A DNA stretch of 7,810 bases, taken from assembly GCA_902778985.1 (NCBI GenBank), contig CACYZS010000047.1, positions 1 to 7,810 of the forward strand. Reading direction: 5' to 3'. The number at the start of each line of letters is the position of its first letter. Position 1 is the stretch's first letter. Below are positions 6,194 to 7,810 of this stretch, piece after piece. The notes beneath the pieces are model-generated. The model made no database searches. It saw nothing but the letters and a program-made list of their open reading frames with translations, and had not been told where the DNA came from. A program made the translations under genes and the position numbers. The DNA is from an uncultured Ruminococcus sp. (GTDB taxonomy: Bacteria > Bacillota > Clostridia > Oscillospirales > CAG-272).

Positions 6194-6622
6194 TCAGTTG
6201 GTCCCCTTGCTCCGACGGATCAGATACGGGTTGACCAGTTTGCGCCAGTCGAGTTCGCCGCGGTCGAGCGCCATGACCAGCACTTCCGCCGTCGCGAGGT
6301 TGGTCGCGACCGGGACGCTGTACACGTCGCAGAGCCGCAGCATATCCTGCTGCATGGCGGAATGCCGTTCGGCGGGTTCGGTATCGCGGAAGAAGAACAG
6401 AACGTCGATCTCGTTGAAACTGATACGAGACTGGATCTGTTCGCAACCGCCGGTACTACCCGACATCAGCATCTCAATATCGAGGTCGGTGGCGTCCTTC
6501 ACGTACTTACCCGTGGTCTGCGTCGCGCAGATATGATGTTTCGAGAGGATCCCGCTGTACGCAATACAGAATTGCGCCATCAGTTCCTTCTTTCCGTCGT
6601 CTGCGATCAATGCAATTTCCAT
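6194..6622 (-). CDS. Methylglyoxal synthase homologue lacking key catalytic residues
   Basis: The protein has 142 residues and aligns without gaps to Bacillus MgsA over about 130 residues, e.g. MEIALIADDGKKELM, LRLCDVYSVPVATNLATAE. MgsA converts dihydroxyacetone phosphate to methylglyoxal. Phosphate-binding residues persist: Lys12, the TxTT segment (Thr34, Thr36, Thr37) and Ser54-Gly55. Catalytic ones do not: E. coli His19 corresponds to Asp8, the base Asp71 (GGDQQ) to Cys60 (GGCEQ), and Asp101 to Met90. Asp91 and His98 equivalents remain (Asp80, His87). It may therefore bind a phosphorylated ligand without making methylglyoxal, like the MGS-like regulatory domain of carbamoyl-phosphate synthase; this is inference. 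The start is ATG 6620-6622 with AGAGGAGG (6631-6638, minus) 8 bases upstream. It follows the MinD-like gene by 26 bases. In clostridia mgsA often lies near minD, so the context is inherited. I withhold the mgsA symbol because activity is doubtful. Confidence 0.92.
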   Translation of the reverse strand: MEIALIADDGKKELMAQFCIAYSGILSKHHICATQTTGKYVKDATDLDIEMLMSGSTGGCEQIQSRISFNEIDVLFFFRDTEPAERHSAMQQDMLRLCDVYSVPVATNLATAEVLVMALDRGELDWRKLVNPYLIRRSKGTN

Positions 6623-6648
6623 GAAGCGTTCCTCCTCTGTCTGTATTT

Positions 6649-7443
6649 TCAGGCGTTTTCAAGCCGCCGTCTTCCCATCTGCGTGAGCGTCTTGCGTCTC
6701 TTGCGCCCCCGGATCAAACCCGTGAGCAGCGGCGCGTGTCCGCCGGTCAGGCGAACCGACAGGTTCTTGCACGGCGCGTCCAGGAGCGGCCGTTCCGGGA
6801 ACTCTCCCGGTGCGGTTTCGTCGTCCTGCGGCAGCCGCGGATCGTCGAACAGGATCGCCGCGAGCGGCAACCCCGCGAGGTCGATCGCCTCGCGCACGGT
6901 CGGATAGATCTTGGTTTTCTCGCGGTCGGTCGGATAGCGGTTCAGCACCACCCGCACGTTGCTCGCTCGCGGCGAGAACCGAAGCGCCGCCGTCGCGCGC
7001 AAAGACGCCGCGGAAACGTCCGAAACGGCGAGCACCGCGTCGGCAAACTCCGACAAGACCGTGACCGTCTCTTTCGGTACGTCGAGGATCATCACGTCCT
7101 GATCGAACCCGCCCCGAAGCGTTTCAAACAGGCGGATCGCCTCGGCGTCGCCGGGCACGCCTTCAAAAACAGTCGTCCCGGGCAAAAGCGTCAGATTCTG
7201 AACCGTGATCACGGGAAGCGAAGCGCGCCGCGGATCGACCCGCGCGCAAAGCACGTCGCGCACGTCGTAGACCACGCGTTCGGCAAGCCCGCACAGAACG
7301 TCCAGCGCCGGGTTCCCCCACGAAAGGTCGCCGAGCAAAGTCGTGACCCCCCGCCGGGCAAAGGCAAGCGCCAACCGGGCGGCGACCGTCGAACAACCGA
7401 CTCCGCCCTTCCCGGACGTAACCAGGATCGTCTTCCCGACCAT
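6649..7443 (-). CDS. MinD/ParA-family protein with degenerate ATP site
   Basis: The protein has 264 residues. MinD normally dimerises on the membrane with ATP and positions the division site. MinD-like features are VTSGKGGVG (8-16), LDVLCGLAERVVYDVRDVL (47-65), LTLLPG (84-89), a Walker-B-like VMILDVP with Asp121, and VVLNRYP. The signature Lys12 is kept, but the P-loop Lys is Cys17 (GCST for GKTT), and the switch-I Asp and Asn (E. coli Asp40, Asn45) are Ser41 and Ala46. ATP hydrolysis, perhaps binding, is probably lost. The C-terminus is basic (RGRKRRK) rather than the usual amphipathic membrane helix. I chose ATG 7441-7443 (GGGGTGA at 7449-7455, minus) because GTG 7464 would sit at the predicted transcription start. 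It is first in the operon; no minC or minE is visible. A CpaE-like or other ParA relative is possible. Confidence 0.88.
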   Translation of the reverse strand: MVGKTILVTSGKGGVGCSTVAARLALAFARRGVTTLLGDLSWGNPALDVLCGLAERVVYDVRDVLCARVDPRRASLPVITVQNLTLLPGTTVFEGVPGDAEAIRLFETLRGGFDQDVMILDVPKETVTVLSEFADAVLAVSDVSAASLRATAALRFSPRASNVRVVLNRYPTDREKTKIYPTVREAIDLAGLPLAAILFDDPRLPQDDETAPGEFPERPLLDAPCKNLSVRLTGGHAPLLTGLIRGRKRRKTLTQMGRRRLENA

Positions 7444-7473
7444 GTCCGTCACCCCGTTTCTCACATTATCATT

Positions 7474-7502
7474 ATTATACAGTAGAAAGGAACGTTTGTC
7501 AA
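7474..7502 (-). promoter_or_regulatory. Consensus sigma-A promoter of the MinD-like/MgsA-like/YwiB/holA operon
   Basis: On the minus strand, TTGACA (7497-7502) and TATAAT (7474-7479) are both perfect and separated by exactly 17 bases. Transcription would start near 7466-7468, giving a leader of about 24 bases before ATG 7443. This predicts strong constitutive expression unless a regulator binds nearby. It is the only good minus-strand promoter I see ahead of the four genes. Confidence 0.9.
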
Positions 7503-7810
7503 TCGCTTGGGCGCGCGAAATTGTAAAATAATTATCAAACTGTATGCGTTTGCGTGCGCAAACGCGCGATACGTTGCTTCGCAGCGCGATATGCCGCGCC
7601 CCGCGCGGCGCGAGGGGGGCGGTTGCGAGAAAGCGAGGCGCTGCGCGCAGTTATGAGTTATGAGTTCGGCGGCGAAGCCCGCCGCCGAACGTTATGGTTT
7701 TGCCGCCCGTGCGGCAAAAACGACGAGAGGCGCGGACTTCCCCGCGCGGCGTTTGGGTAACGTTCAAACGTGCCCGCGCCAGCCACGTTATCAGGCGCGC
7801 ACAGGCAGAT
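7503..7810. other. Non-coding region packed with hairpins
   Basis: No credible gene is present. An A/T-rich patch (7519-7541) sits upstream of the operon promoter and could act as an UP element. After it come several inverted repeats: 7546-7553 with 7558-7565 (8 bp), 7664-7673 with 7681-7690 (10 bp), 7698-7706 with 7711-7719 (9 bp), and 7744-7755 with 7765-7779 (12 bp with a 3-base bulge). A 7-bp tandem TTATGAG pair lies at 7651-7664. Towards the end, CGCGCCAGCC (7776-7785) also occurs inside the polA 3' element (2708-2717). This looks like a repeat-rich intergenic mosaic; it may continue past the window. Confidence 0.7.

Noticed and set aside
7444..7464. A GTG start at 7464 for the MinD-like protein
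   Set aside because: It lies at or before the predicted transcription start and lacks a ribosome site. MinD proteins begin just before the P-loop, as ATG 7443 gives.
7554..7760. A 68-codon plus-strand open frame in the right intergenic region
   Set aside because: It is built from the arms of hairpins, is Arg/Ala-rich low-complexity sequence, and has no ribosome site.

Overview
The window looks like a chromosomal piece of a GC-rich, probably uncultured clostridial (Firmicutes/Bacillota) bacterium. The basis is the gene content: a Pol I with a worn-out proofreading domain, a CD3324-family domain, a YwiB/DUF1934 protein, a clostridial-type MgsA homologue beside a MinD homologue, strong AGGAGG-like ribosome sites and a consensus sigma-A promoter. 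The lineage is inferred, not proved. There are no rRNA or tRNA genes, no CRISPR array, and no transposase or phage genes.

Layout, left to right. (1) Positions 1-90 are the C-terminal tail of an unknown gene that overlaps the polA start by ATGA. (2) polA (87-2675, +) is complete. (3) Positions 2676-2948 are a dense intergenic region with a structured 3' element, a terminator hairpin, a short dispersed repeat, a second small terminator-like hairpin and an extended -10 promoter. (4) Positions 2949-4298 (+) encode a 449-residue fusion of a CD3324-type helix-turn-helix domain to an aminoglycoside-phosphotransferase-like domain whose catalytic residues look lost. (5) Positions 4299-4642 are a convergent intergenic region with a bidirectional terminator, a 107-bp element with 10-bp terminal inverted repeats, a second copy of the structured 3' element and a 9-bp tandem repeat touching the holA stop. 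(6) A four-gene minus-strand operon runs from a perfect TTGACA-17-TATAAT promoter at 7474-7502: MinD-like protein, MgsA-like protein, YwiB/DUF1934 protein, holA. (7) Positions 7503-7810 are non-coding and packed with GC-rich hairpins.

How the parts fit. polA and holA are ordinary replication/repair genes. The surprising part is the proteins between and beside them. The phosphotransferase-like, MgsA-like and MinD-like proteins each keep a recognisable fold but have replaced key catalytic residues (APH Asp to Asn; MgsA His19, Asp71 and Asp101 equivalents lost; MinD P-loop Lys to Cys and switch-I Asp to Ser). This suggests ligand-binding or scaffold roles rather than catalysis.

The other notable signal is a two-hairpin RNA-like element found right after both polA and holA. 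Its sequence blocks are conserved while one stem has changed on both sides and still pairs, as expected for selected RNA structure or a spreading structured repeat.
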